Below, piece after piece: positions 18,099 through 25,545 of a stretch of DNA of 64,000 nucleotides; position 1 is the stretch's first letter; every line of letters starts with the position of its first letter. This DNA comes from Corynebacterium aquatimens. Its GTDB lineage: Bacteria > Actinomycetota > Actinomycetes > Mycobacteriales > Mycobacteriaceae. Location of the stretch: NCBI RefSeq assembly GCF_030408395.1, contig NZ_CP046980.1, positions 186,001-250,000 of the forward strand, read 5' to 3'. Under the pieces are notes generated by a model, which searched no databases, was not told the DNA's origin, and saw nothing but the letters and a program-made list of their open reading frames with translations. A program made the position numbers and the translations under genes.

Positions 18099-18254
18099 AT
18101 GAAGAAATGGGAATACGCCACAGTGCCGCTACTGACTCACGCAACCAAGCAGATCCTGGATACCTGGGGTGAGGAAGGGTGGGAGCTGGTCACCGTCATG
18201 CCCGGTCCGAACCCGGAAAACGTCGTTGCGTACATGAAGCGTGAGGCTGAGTAA
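18099..18254 (+). CDS. DUF4177-type small protein (51 aa)
   Basis: Starts MKKWEYATVPLLTHATKQ, then ILDTWGEEGWELVTVMPGP, and ends VVAYMKREAE. The W-E-Y-x-T start and the GxxGWELV core are characteristic of DUF4177. It corresponds in position to the small gene between whiB4 and the RidA gene in mycobacteria. TAGTCT lies 8 nt before the ATG (leaderless). The stop abuts the ridA ATG directly, so the two are co-transcribed. Function unknown. Confidence 0.85.
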   Translation: MKKWEYATVPLLTHATKQILDTWGEEGWELVTVMPGPNPENVVAYMKREAE

Positions 18255-18713
18255 ATGGCTTCACACTCCGAACGCCTGAAAGAACTAGGCATCTCTCTTC
18301 CGCCTGTTGCGGCCCCGGTGGCGGCGTACGTTCCTGCCACCCGCGTGGGCAACCAGGTGTGGACCTCCGGCCAGCTTCCCTTTATCGACGGTGCGCTGCC
18401 TGCTACCGGCAAGGTGGGTGCAGATGTCGCTGCCGAGGATGCCTACGGGTACGCACGTACGGCGGTCCTCAATGCGATTGCCGCTGTCGATGCGGAGGTA
18501 GGGATCGACTCCATCACCCGTGTGGTAAAAGTTGTCGGCTATGTCGCGTCCGCCCCTGAATTCACTGGTCAGCCGGCCGTCGTTAATGGCGCGAGTGAGC
18601 TCATTGGTGAGATCTTCGGTGATGCTGGCGCCCACGTCCGCTCCGCCGTTGGGGTAGCGAGTTTGCCGCTGGATGCCCCCGTGGAAATCGAGCTGGTTGT
18701 AGAGGTTGGTTAA
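18255..18713 (+). CDS. RidA/YjgF-family protein
   Basis: 152 residues of the RidA fold. The N-terminal RLKELGISLPPVAAPVAAYVPATRVGNQVWTSGQLPF (about 5-43) has the conserved SGQ. ITRVVKVVGYVASAPEFTGQPAVVNGAS contains the family signature region. The C-terminal GAHVRSAVGVASLPLDAPVEIELVVEV carries the Arg that binds the imine or carboxylate in active RidA and the terminal ExE. Likely a 2-aminoacrylate/imine deaminase or related. Starts immediately after the DUF4177 stop. Confidence 0.93.
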   Translation: MASHSERLKELGISLPPVAAPVAAYVPATRVGNQVWTSGQLPFIDGALPATGKVGADVAAEDAYGYARTAVLNAIAAVDAEVGIDSITRVVKVVGYVASAPEFTGQPAVVNGASELIGEIFGDAGAHVRSAVGVASLPLDAPVEIELVVEVG

Positions 18714-18742
18714 CCCCCTTGCAGGCGCGGTAGGCTAGGGGT

Positions 18743-19549
18743 ATGCAGCATCCCGCTTATAGCCAACTACGTCCCGTTACGCCTTCTGCTTCCGTGGTGC
18801 TGGCCATGAACCCCAGCTACGCGGCGCTGGAGGGCACCAACTCGTGGGTCATCCGCGACTCTGAAGATGAATTCAGCGTGGTCATTGATCCCGGCCCGGA
18901 GGATGAGGGGCACTTAAACGTGCTGCAGGCGAAGGGGGAGAAGGTCGCGCTGATCTTGCTCACCCACCGCCACCACGACCACGCGGATGGCGCGCAGCGT
19001 TTCCGCCAGCTCACCGGCGCCCCCGTGCGGGCGTTCGATGAAAGCTACTGCCACGGGGGCGACCCGCTCGTTGACGGCGAGGTGATCTCTGTTGACGGCA
19101 TCACGCCGCAGATCAAGGTGGTTCACACCCCAGGCCACACCCACGACAGCGTGTCGTTCTACATCTACACGGGTGAGGCCGATAACTCGACGCTGGAGGG
19201 CATCTGCACCGGCGACACGATCGCGGGCCGTCACACGACCATAATTTCTGAGACCGATGGTGACCTGGGGGAGTACCTGACTTCCCTGGACAAGCTGGAA
19301 AAGGACGGCGCAGGCATCACCCTGCTGCCGGGCCACGGCCCTGAGGGTGAGGACATTTCCGCATTCGCCCGTAAATACATTGATCGCCGCGAGTTCCGCC
19401 TGAACCAGATCCGCGAGATCCGCGAGGAACGCGGCCAGCTTTCGTTGGGTGAACTGGTGGACGCGATGTATGACGATGTGGATCCGGTGCTGCGCGGCGC
19501 CGCGGAGCAGTCCACTCGCGTGGCGCTGCGTTACCTCGATTCCCTATAA
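18743..19549 (+). CDS. metallo-beta-lactamase-fold hydrolase
   Basis: 268 residues with the metal-binding HxHxDH motif LTHRHHDHADGA (about residues 74-85), HTPGHTHDSVSF (about 130), CTGDTIAG (Asp, about 155) and LLPGHGP (His, about 195). A C-terminal winged-helix-like segment (about 210-268) makes it LACTB2-like. The chemistry could be nuclease or thioesterase. TAGGCT lies 6 nt before the ATG. Synteny with mycobacterial ridA, MBL and crp is preserved. Confidence 0.93.
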   Translation: MQHPAYSQLRPVTPSASVVLAMNPSYAALEGTNSWVIRDSEDEFSVVIDPGPEDEGHLNVLQAKGEKVALILLTHRHHDHADGAQRFRQLTGAPVRAFDESYCHGGDPLVDGEVISVDGITPQIKVVHTPGHTHDSVSFYIYTGEADNSTLEGICTGDTIAGRHTTIISETDGDLGEYLTSLDKLEKDGAGITLLPGHGPEGEDISAFARKYIDRREFRLNQIREIREERGQLSLGELVDAMYDDVDPVLRGAAEQSTRVALRYLDSL

Positions 19550-19573
19550 CTAGACAGCGCTACTTGGCGCTGG

Positions 19574-20257
19574 CTAGCGCGCGCGGCGCGCGAGGTGCTC
19601 GGTGTTCACGATGAGCACCGATTTGCCCTCAAGGCGAATCCAGCCGCGCTGCGCGAACGTTGCCAGTGCCTTGTTCACGGTTTCGCGTGAGGCGCCGACG
19701 AGCTGCGCGATCTCTTCCTGGGTCAGGTCGTGGTTAACGCGGACCGCGCCGCCTTCCTGCATGCCAAACCTGTTGGCCAACTGCAGAAGTGTTTTGGCCA
19801 CGCGCCCCGGGACGTCGGTGAAGATCAGGTCTGCAAGCGTTGCGTTTGTGCGGCGCAGGCGGCGCGCGAGCACGCGGAGGAGCTGCTGGGAAATCTCGGG
19901 GTAGTCGCTGATCCAGCCGCGGAGCATCTCCGAATCCATCGTCGCGGTATCCACGTCGGTGACGCAGACGGCTGAGGACGTACGCGGGCCGGGGTCGAAG
20001 ATAGACAGCTCGCCGAACATGTCCGACGGACCCATGACGGACAGCAGGTTCTCACGCCCGTCGGGGGCGTGGCGGGCCAGTTTGACCTTGCCGGAGGTGA
20101 TGATGAACAGGCGGTCGCCGGGCTCGCCTTCATCAAAAATCGTGGTGCCCTTGGAGAAGCTTTCGGAGCTCATTTGGCCAATCAGGGTGGACACCGCGTT
20201 GGGGTCGACGCCTTGGAAGATGCCGGCGCGCGCCAGCGTGTCGAATACGCCGTCCAT
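19574..20257 (-). CDS. glxR: cAMP-responsive global regulator GlxR (CRP/FNR family)
   Basis: 227 residues. The N-terminal cyclic-nucleotide-binding domain (about 1-120) has [17 protein letters not shown] and the phosphate-binding cassette [18 protein letters not shown]. The dimer helix is about 120-145. The C-terminal winged helix-turn-helix (about 165-220) carries [24 protein letters not shown]. Near-identical to corynebacterial GlxR, the global cAMP regulator of carbon metabolism. cAMP would come from CyaB at 36451-37977. Ends a short distance from the convergent metallo-hydrolase gene. A TGTGACC half-site lies upstream near 20331, possibly for autoregulation. Confidence 0.97.
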   Translation of the reverse strand: MDGVFDTLARAGIFQGVDPNAVSTLIGQMSSESFSKGTTIFDEGEPGDRLFIITSGKVKLARHAPDGRENLLSVMGPSDMFGELSIFDPGPRTSSAVCVTDVDTATMDSEMLRGWISDYPEISQQLLRVLARRLRRTNATLADLIFTDVPGRVAKTLLQLANRFGMQEGGAVRVNHDLTQEEIAQLVGASRETVNKALATFAQRGWIRLEGKSVLIVNTEHLARRAR

Positions 20258-20368
20258 GAAGTACGAGCTCCTTAAATCAGCGCGAAGAAGTCACCGCGAA
20301 ACAGTTACTTTCCAGCGCTGGAGTTGAATTGGTCACATTTACGTCTACGCTACCACGGACGGTGCGAG

Positions 20369-20473
20369 CTACGTCACCTTTTTGGTGGTAATCGTCTCTT
20401 CCAGCTTTTCCATCATGACTAGAAACATGGCTAGGCATAGGGGCGCGAGAAACGCGAGCATTGCAACGACCAT
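20369..20473 (-). CDS. conserved-position 34-aa membrane protein upstream of glxR
   Basis: Starts MVVAMLAFLAPLCLAMFLVM and continues MEKLEETITTKKVT, that is, one membrane helix (about 3-22) with a short charged cytoplasmic tail. TATACT lies exactly 7 nt before the ATG. It faces the thioredoxin-like gene divergently and precedes glxR in the same direction. A small membrane protein gene next to crp is seen in related actinobacteria, from memory of the mycobacterial locus. It is too short for usual gene calling; the function is unknown. Confidence 0.6.
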   Translation of the reverse strand: MVVAMLAFLAPLCLAMFLVMMEKLEETITTKKVT

Positions 20474-20480
20474 GCAGCCG

Positions 20481-20509
20481 AGTATAAGCGGGCTTGGACC
20501 AGCTATAGT
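20481..20509. promoter_or_regulatory. back-to-back divergent -10 boxes
   Basis: Minus strand TATACT (20481-20486) lies 7 nt from the small membrane protein ATG. Plus strand TATAGT (20504-20509) lies 7 nt from the thioredoxin-like ATG at 20517 (4 nt from an upstream GTG). The two promoters must share overlapping upstream DNA. Confidence 0.55.
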
Positions 20510-20516
20510 TGACGTG

Positions 20517-21110
20517 ATGAAGAAAACCGCGGTGGCCAGCGCTCTTGCGCTAGTAGTGGCGACCGCGCTTGTCGTTGCGGCGGCTATCTGGCTGCTTGGC
20601 CCAGGCGGTGAAACACCGGGTGATGCTTCAAGGCAGGGCGCTCGCTTATCGACGACAGGTGAGGTGCCGGTGCCGGATCGGCCCGAGTGTCCGTCGACAA
20701 GCGTGGGCGGCGTTGAGCTGGAGTGTTTGGGGGCGAAAAGCGCTGGTGACGCCAGCGATGACCGCATTACCGTCGCGAACGTGTGGGCGTGGTGGTGCCA
20801 ACCGTGCCGTGATGAGTTGCCGGCGTTGGATGCCGTGGCCCGGCAACGGCCGGAGTGGACCGTCGTGGGCGTGCACGCGGACCGCGATCCGGCGGCGGGG
20901 GCGAACCTGCTCAATGAAATGGGCGTGGGCTTGGCGAGCTACTCAGATACCTCCGGTGCGTTTGCGGGCGCCTTGGGCCTTCCGGGCGTGGTTCCGGTTA
21001 CGGTTGTGTTTCGAGGTGAGGAGAAGCTGGCGGTCTTCCCTGAGCCGTTCGTAGATGCGCCAAGCATTATTAAAGCTGTTGAAGATGCCATTAAGGAGGA
21101 TGGTCGCTGA
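20517..21110 (+). CDS. TlpA-like thiol-disulfide thioredoxin, membrane anchored
   Basis: 197 residues. A signal or anchor helix (about 5-28) is followed by an extracytoplasmic thioredoxin fold with the redox motif WCQPC in NVWAWWCQPCRDELPALDAV (about 92-111) and a cis-Pro region LPGVVPVTVVF. It probably reduces or resolves exported protein disulfides, or serves cytochrome c maturation. It lacks the neighbouring nth gene that usually sits between glxR and this gene. The start overlaps the NUDIX ATG (TGATG). GCTTATCGACG at 20644-20654 uses a rare TTA codon here. Confidence 0.9.
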   Translation: MKKTAVASALALVVATALVVAAAIWLLGPGGETPGDASRQGARLSTTGEVPVPDRPECPSTSVGGVELECLGAKSAGDASDDRITVANVWAWWCQPCRDELPALDAVARQRPEWTVVGVHADRDPAAGANLLNEMGVGLASYSDTSGAFAGALGLPGVVPVTVVFRGEEKLAVFPEPFVDAPSIIKAVEDAIKEDGR

Positions 21111-21814
21111 TGTTGCAGCCCGAGATGGCACCGGAGTGGATGCGCCAAGCGGTGAGCTCGCTGGCGCGGCCCGGCAACGCGCGAGTTGTGAACCGCATCC
21201 AGGGCCACATGCGCTTTGCGTCGAAGAAGCCGAAGCATGCTGCCGTGCTGATGTGCCTCACGGGGACGCGCGAATCCGCGACGCTGCCCGAGGATGCGGC
21301 GATTTTAATCACCCACCGCAATTCTTCTATGCGTAACCACTCTGGTCAGATGAGCTTTCCCGGGGGACGGTTGGAGCCGGAGGACTCGGGGCCGATTGAC
21401 GCGGCGCTGCGTGAAGCGAACGAAGAAACGGGGCTCAAGCCTGAGGTTGTCACCCCTCTCCTGGTGTTGGAGGCGATCAGCGTAGGGCCCTCGGGGCACC
21501 CCGTGAACCCAGTGCTGGCGTATGCGGAAGCACCCGGGGATGTGTGGTCCGCCAGCCCGGAGGAAAACGACGACGTCTTCTTCGCGTCCATGCAGGATTT
21601 GATCGACCCGCAAAACCGCTTCCGGGTGGGGCGTTTCGGCTGGTCAGGCCCGGCCTTCCACATCAATGGGTACGTGGTGTGGGGTTTCACGGCGTCGTTG
21701 ATCGCGGCGTTGATTCAGGAAAGCGGTTGGGAGCGCGAGTGGGATACTGCCGCCCCGGTTGACCTGCGTGAAGCTCTGTCTAAGTCCCGCAACGGTGAGG
21801 GGAACAGCCTATGA
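21110..21814 (+). CDS. NUDIX hydrolase (CoA pyrophosphatase-like)
   Basis: 234 residues. The Nudix box appears as GGRLEPEDSGPIDAALREANEETGL (GX5EX7REUXEEXGU form, about residues 84-108). Upstream ITHRNSSMRNHSGQMSFPGG matches the CoA pyrophosphatase (NudL/PCD1) signature. It would cleave CoA or related diphosphates. The ATG overlaps the thioredoxin-like stop, and its own stop overlaps marP, giving a tightly coupled three-gene operon as in mycobacteria. Confidence 0.93.
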   Translation: MLQPEMAPEWMRQAVSSLARPGNARVVNRIQGHMRFASKKPKHAAVLMCLTGTRESATLPEDAAILITHRNSSMRNHSGQMSFPGGRLEPEDSGPIDAALREANEETGLKPEVVTPLLVLEAISVGPSGHPVNPVLAYAEAPGDVWSASPEENDDVFFASMQDLIDPQNRFRVGRFGWSGPAFHINGYVVWGFTASLIAALIQESGWEREWDTAAPVDLREALSKSRNGEGNSL

Positions 21815-23013
21815 TGGAGCTGCTTTCTAGCGGCGTGTTGATTGATGTTTTGATCATCATCGCCCTGATCTCCGCGATGGTCAGCGGCTGGCGCCAGGGT
21901 GCGCTCACCGCGGGACTGTCGGTGGTCGGCGTGGTCTCTGGGTTGATCATCGGCTTCGCTTTCGTGCCAGTGCTGGTGAACCTGTTCACCGTGCACAACG
22001 TTCGGCTTTTGGTCACGTTGGCCACGATCATCGTCTTCGTGGGGCTGGGCAACATGGTCGGCGCGACTGTCGGCGCGCGAGTACGAGAGAACATGCGCAC
22101 GCGTACCGGTCAGCGGTGGGATTCCGCAGTGGGTGCGGTGCTCCAGGTGATCGTGGTCAGCGTTGTATTGTGGTTGATTTCCATGCCGCTTGCGGCCAAC
22201 GCGCCCGGTCAGTTCGGTGACGGCGTGCGAAACTCCCGTGTGCTGGCCAAAGCTGATGCCGCCGCGCCGGGATGGATGCGGCAAATTCCGGAGCATTTCT
22301 CCGCGCTTCTCGACGAATCGGGCCTGCCCCCGCTCGTCTCACCGTTCCAGTCCGCCAAGGGTGGAAACGTCGATGCGCCGAACCCGGCGGATGTGGACCC
22401 GACCATGGTGAAACGGGTTCGCCCCTCCATCGTCCACGTTGTGGGTGACGCGCAAGGGTGTTCCCGGCGACTGTCCGGTTCCGGCTTCGTGGCGGCGCCC
22501 GACTATGTGATCACCAATGCTCACGTGGTCGCCGGCACGAACTCAGTGACCTTGGATACGGTGCTTGGCGTGAAGTCCGCGTCCGTTGTGCTCTACGACC
22601 CGGATGCGGACTTGGCGGTGCTGCACTCTCCTGAGCTCGGTTTGGACGCGGTTCCGCAGACCGATAAGGCCCTCCGCAGGGGCGAACCCGCAGTGATCAT
22701 GGGCTTCCCTAAGTCCGGGCCGTTTGTTGCTCTTGCGGCGCGCGTGCGGGAGAAAATGAACATCTCCGGCCCGGACATTTACGCCACGGGCCGAATTGAG
22801 CGCGAGGCCTACTCGCTGCGCGGCAATATTCGCCAAGGAAACTCCGGCGGGCCAGTTCTGAACACAAAGGGCGAAGTCGTTGGCGTGGTCTTTGGCGCCG
22901 CCGTGGATGACTCCGAGACTGGGTACGCGCTGACCTGGGACCACGTGAAGAAGGTCATTGGGGATTACACAGCGCTTAAGACGCCGGTGGATACGCAGCG
23001 CTGTGTTTCCTAA
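21811..23013 (+). CDS. marP: MarP-like membrane serine protease
   Basis: 400 residues. Four N-terminal helices of the CvpA-like region (about 5-130) are followed by a periplasmic chymotrypsin-fold protease (about 200-395). The triad is visible: His in VITNAHVVAG (about 235), Asp in YDPDADLAVL (about 264), Ser in GNSGGPVLN (about 344). Homologous to mycobacterial MarP, which is required for acid resistance and activates peptidoglycan hydrolases. A Cys pair (QGCS near 212 and the C-terminal RCVS) may form a structural disulfide. Confidence 0.94.
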   Translation: MMELLSSGVLIDVLIIIALISAMVSGWRQGALTAGLSVVGVVSGLIIGFAFVPVLVNLFTVHNVRLLVTLATIIVFVGLGNMVGATVGARVRENMRTRTGQRWDSAVGAVLQVIVVSVVLWLISMPLAANAPGQFGDGVRNSRVLAKADAAAPGWMRQIPEHFSALLDESGLPPLVSPFQSAKGGNVDAPNPADVDPTMVKRVRPSIVHVVGDAQGCSRRLSGSGFVAAPDYVITNAHVVAGTNSVTLDTVLGVKSASVVLYDPDADLAVLHSPELGLDAVPQTDKALRRGEPAVIMGFPKSGPFVALAARVREKMNISGPDIYATGRIEREAYSLRGNIRQGNSGGPVLNTKGEVVGVVFGAAVDDSETGYALTWDHVKKVIGDYTALKTPVDTQRCVS

Positions 23014-23028
23014 ACGGTGCTGCGTTTC

Positions 23029-23961
23029 CTAAACAGCGTCGATCCCGCGGAGGAACCGGCTGATCTCTTCGACGAAACCTTGCGGGTTTTCCACGTGTGG
23101 CAGGTTCTTCGTGCCCGGGATGCTCGCGGTGCGCAAAGGACCCGTCGTCCGGGTGCGCGCGAGGCGATCGATGCCCGTCCACACGCTTTGTGGCGGATGA
23201 ATGGCCAAAACGGGGGCGGCGACCGGGGCGCTTGCGCGCCGGGCGGCTGCGTCGGGAAGCGAGATGATCTTCGGGGTGAGCAAGCGCGAATTCAAGATGA
23301 CTCCGCGAAGAGCATTGGGGGTGCGCGCGGCAAGGATGCGTGCGTCCAAAAGCTCCTCGAAGGCGGGTGTGTTGTGGAAGGCGCGGGTGGTGTTGAGGAG
23401 CAACTCGCGGCGCCACAGCATGGGGATGCGGGATGAGAAGCGCTGAAGTAACGGGCGCGGGAGCCGCCCTACGCTAATGCGGATCAACATCGGGATGAGC
23501 TGCCACGGCCGGGCCATGAGATAGGTGCGAAGATCGTGCGGGTGAGCAGCAGAGATGGAGATCAGCGCTGTCGTGCGGTGCGGGTAACAGGCCGCGAATC
23601 CCCAGCCCATTGCGCCGCCGGTGTCGTGGCCGGCAATCACCGCGCGCTCGTGCCCGAGGGCCGTGATGATCCCATCGATATCACCCAGCGCGTAGAGGGC
23701 ATCATTGCCGTGGCGTGAAGGCGGTTTGTCGGACAGTCCGTAGCCGCGCATGTCTACGGCGGCGACGTAGAACCCTTCGTCGGCAAGCGGTGCGATGACC
23801 TCGCGGAAGTCGAGCCATGCGCCAAACGTGCCGTGGATAAGAAGAAGCAGGGGATCGTTGGGATCCCCTGCGGTAGCGGCATGCAAACGGATGCCGCGGG
23901 TGTGCAGAAGCTGATGCTCCCACGGGCCTGGGAGCCGAAGCTCTTCCGGCGAGACAGCCAG
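23029..23961 (-). CDS. alpha/beta hydrolase (EphE-like epoxide hydrolase family)
   Basis: Alpha/beta-hydrolase with HGTFGAWLDFREVI (oxyanion region), VDMRGYGLSDKPP, and the nucleophile elbow AGHDTGGAMGWGFA (Asp nucleophile, as in epoxide hydrolases). The C-terminal His would lie in the KNLPHVENP stretch. Conserved sequence (LPGPWEHQLLHTRGIRLHAA) extends upstream of the first TTG (23886) to an in-frame stop at 23967, leaving no ATG or GTG. A CTG at 23961 with GGTGAAG upstream is the best start, 3 nt after the DUF1469 stop. This gives about 310 residues. Position next to marP matches mycobacterial ephE. Confidence 0.85.
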   Translation of the reverse strand: MAVSPEELRLPGPWEHQLLHTRGIRLHAATAGDPNDPLLLLIHGTFGAWLDFREVIAPLADEGFYVAAVDMRGYGLSDKPPSRHGNDALYALGDIDGIITALGHERAVIAGHDTGGAMGWGFAACYPHRTTALISISAAHPHDLRTYLMARPWQLIPMLIRISVGRLPRPLLQRFSSRIPMLWRRELLLNTTRAFHNTPAFEELLDARILAARTPNALRGVILNSRLLTPKIISLPDAAARRASAPVAAPVLAIHPPQSVWTGIDRLARTRTTGPLRTASIPGTKNLPHVENPQGFVEEISRFLRGIDAV

Positions 23962-23964
23962 GGT

Positions 23965-24531
23965 TTACTTCACCTTCGTGGAACCGGTGCGGTTGCCCGG
24001 AACGGTCGAGCCGGTACCGGTGGAGGTGTAAAGCACGGTGGAATCTTTGGCCAGGTTCTTCTGCGCGGAGCCCGGCACCAGGTTCTTCAGCTCATTGACA
24101 GAATCAATGGTCTTTTCCGGCTTGTTGATGGCCTTGAAACGCTTCACGCCAACGAGGGCGAGAACCGCGGCGGTGACCAGCATGAGCAGGAAGACGATGA
24201 GGAACGCCCACGGGCGGTCCATCCACTTGCTCAAAAGCTCGGCGAGGAAGAAGAAAAAGAAGAAGGAGGAGTACAAGCCGATCACGCCGGCAACTGCCAG
24301 GAGAGCACCGCCCATGACGCCCTTCTTGACTTCGCCAATGACCTCGGTCTTGGCCAGCTCAATCTCGCTGCGGACCAGCGTGGAAACCTGCTCGGTTGCG
24401 TTGGACACCAGCGTGCCCAGGGAGTCCGTCTCCGGCTGCGTCGCGTCAGTGTCGCGCAGCGGGATCGAATCGACGGAGCCTTGAACTTTGTAGCTGGTCG
24501 AACCGCTGGTGTAGAGACCCTTGTTGCTCAC
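23965..24531 (-). CDS. DUF1469 / holin-superfamily membrane protein
   Basis: 188 residues. A polar N-terminus (1-40) is followed by an amphipathic helix (VSTLVRSEIELAKTEVIGEVKKGV), characteristic of DUF1469, and two membrane helices (about 78-98 and 108-130). The first helix contains a run of six phenylalanines encoded by a TTC-rich tract. The C-terminus is Thr/Ser/Gly-rich and basic. Matches the mycobacterial Rv3669-type neighbour of ephE. AAGGAAGG precedes the start. Molecular role unknown. Confidence 0.85.
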   Translation of the reverse strand: MSNKGLYTSGSTSYKVQGSVDSIPLRDTDATQPETDSLGTLVSNATEQVSTLVRSEIELAKTEVIGEVKKGVMGGALLAVAGVIGLYSSFFFFFFLAELLSKWMDRPWAFLIVFLLMLVTAAVLALVGVKRFKAINKPEKTIDSVNELKNLVPGSAQKNLAKDSTVLYTSTGTGSTVPGNRTGSTKVK

Positions 24532-24606
24532 GTTTAAAAAACCTTCCTTTTTCAGCCCGTGCTAATACTAGCGAATCCTAGCGGATTGCACAGTTACAGA
24601 ACGTTT

Positions 24607-25392
24607 TTACGTCTCTTTGCCACGTTGGCGCATCCACATTCCCACGGCTGTGAGCGCGGAAATGGTTGCCACGACGGATGCCCCGATACCGACCTCTTTA
24701 ATCCCCGGTTTGGATACGAGAGGCTCGGGGTTTTTAAAGGTCATGATCTGCCACTCGTTGTCGAGCGCGTGCTTGCGTAGCGCCCGATCGGGGTTCACGG
24801 CAACGGGGTTTCCCACCATTTCCAGCATGGGCACGTCAGTAACCGAATCGGAGTACGCGTAGCTGCGCTTCAGGTCGTAGCCGTTGTCGGCGGTGAGCGA
24901 AGCTATGGCCTCCGCCTTCGCCTCGCCTTTGAGATAGCTGGTGAGTTCCCCGGTTAAAACGCCGTCTTCTTCCTTCACTTCGCTGGCGATGATGGTGGAA
25001 ATCCCCAGCTCGCGGGCAATCGGCTCCACCAGAATCGACGCGGATGCGGAGATAATGATGAGGTCGTGGCCTGCGGCCGCGTGGACGTCGATTAGCTCGC
25101 GCGCTTCTTTGTAAATCGCTGGCGTGACCACACGCTTCATGGTTTCGGCGATGATGCTTTGGACGTCGGCGACATGCCAGCCGCTGACCATGGTGGATAA
25201 CCTGTCGCGTTCCGCATCCATTTTCTCGTGGGAGTGGCCGGAGAACATGTATGAGGTTTTGGCCAGGTAGAGGCTGAGCGCTTGCTGCCACGAGATCAAT
25301 CCGCTGGCCATGAATCCGCGACCAAATGCGTAGGCAGACGACGTGGCGATGATCGTCTTGTCCAAGTCAAAAAAGGCCGCGATTTTTGCCAT
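24607..25392 (-). CDS. HAD-IB family hydrolase (phosphoserine-phosphatase-like)
   Basis: 261 residues. Motif I FFDLDKTIIA (about 6-15), motif II IISASASILV (Ser about 112), motif III lysine region near KGEAKAEAIASL, and motif IV YAYSDSVTDVPML (about 178-190). Cap of the C1 type. A C-terminal hydrophobic segment (VGIGASVVATISALTAVGMW) anchors it. The substrate is unknown; relatives act on phosphoserine or lysophospholipids. ATG 25392 is supported by TACACT 7 nt upstream (leaderless). Confidence 0.9.
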   Translation of the reverse strand: MAKIAAFFDLDKTIIATSSAYAFGRGFMASGLISWQQALSLYLAKTSYMFSGHSHEKMDAERDRLSTMVSGWHVADVQSIIAETMKRVVTPAIYKEARELIDVHAAAGHDLIIISASASILVEPIARELGISTIIASEVKEEDGVLTGELTSYLKGEAKAEAIASLTADNGYDLKRSYAYSDSVTDVPMLEMVGNPVAVNPDRALRKHALDNEWQIMTFKNPEPLVSKPGIKEVGIGASVVATISALTAVGMWMRQRGKET

Positions 25393-25399
25393 GAGTGTC

Positions 25400-25405
25400 A
25401 GTGTA
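25400..25405 (-). promoter_or_regulatory. -10 box of HAD hydrolase gene
   Basis: TACACT, 7 nt before the ATG at 25392 on the minus strand. Confidence 0.5.
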
Positions 25406-25444
25406 GCGCCGCGGCAGAGCCCAAAACCGTGAGTTTTCGCAGGT

Positions 25445-25494
25445 TTATCCACAGATTTTTGTTGAAGCATCCGCTTATCGACGAGTTATCCACA
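25445..25494 (+). promoter_or_regulatory. two consensus DnaA boxes flanking a GCTTATCGACG site
   Basis: TTATCCACA, a perfect bacterial DnaA-box consensus, occurs at 25445-25453 and 25486-25494 in the same orientation. GCTTATCGACG (25473-25483) lies between them and itself contains a DnaA-box-like TTATCGACG. The cluster sits in the divergent gap between the HAD hydrolase gene and ssd. Confidence 0.5.
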
Positions 25495-25545
25495 GCATTT
25501 TCGCTGGTCATTGCGCTGCACGAAAAATCCGGTCATGGTGAAGGC

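Noticed and set aside
19553..19578. Hairpin CAGCGC/GCGCTG between MBL and glxR
   Set aside because: Only 6 bp, without a T run, in a 24-bp gap; too weak to call a terminator.
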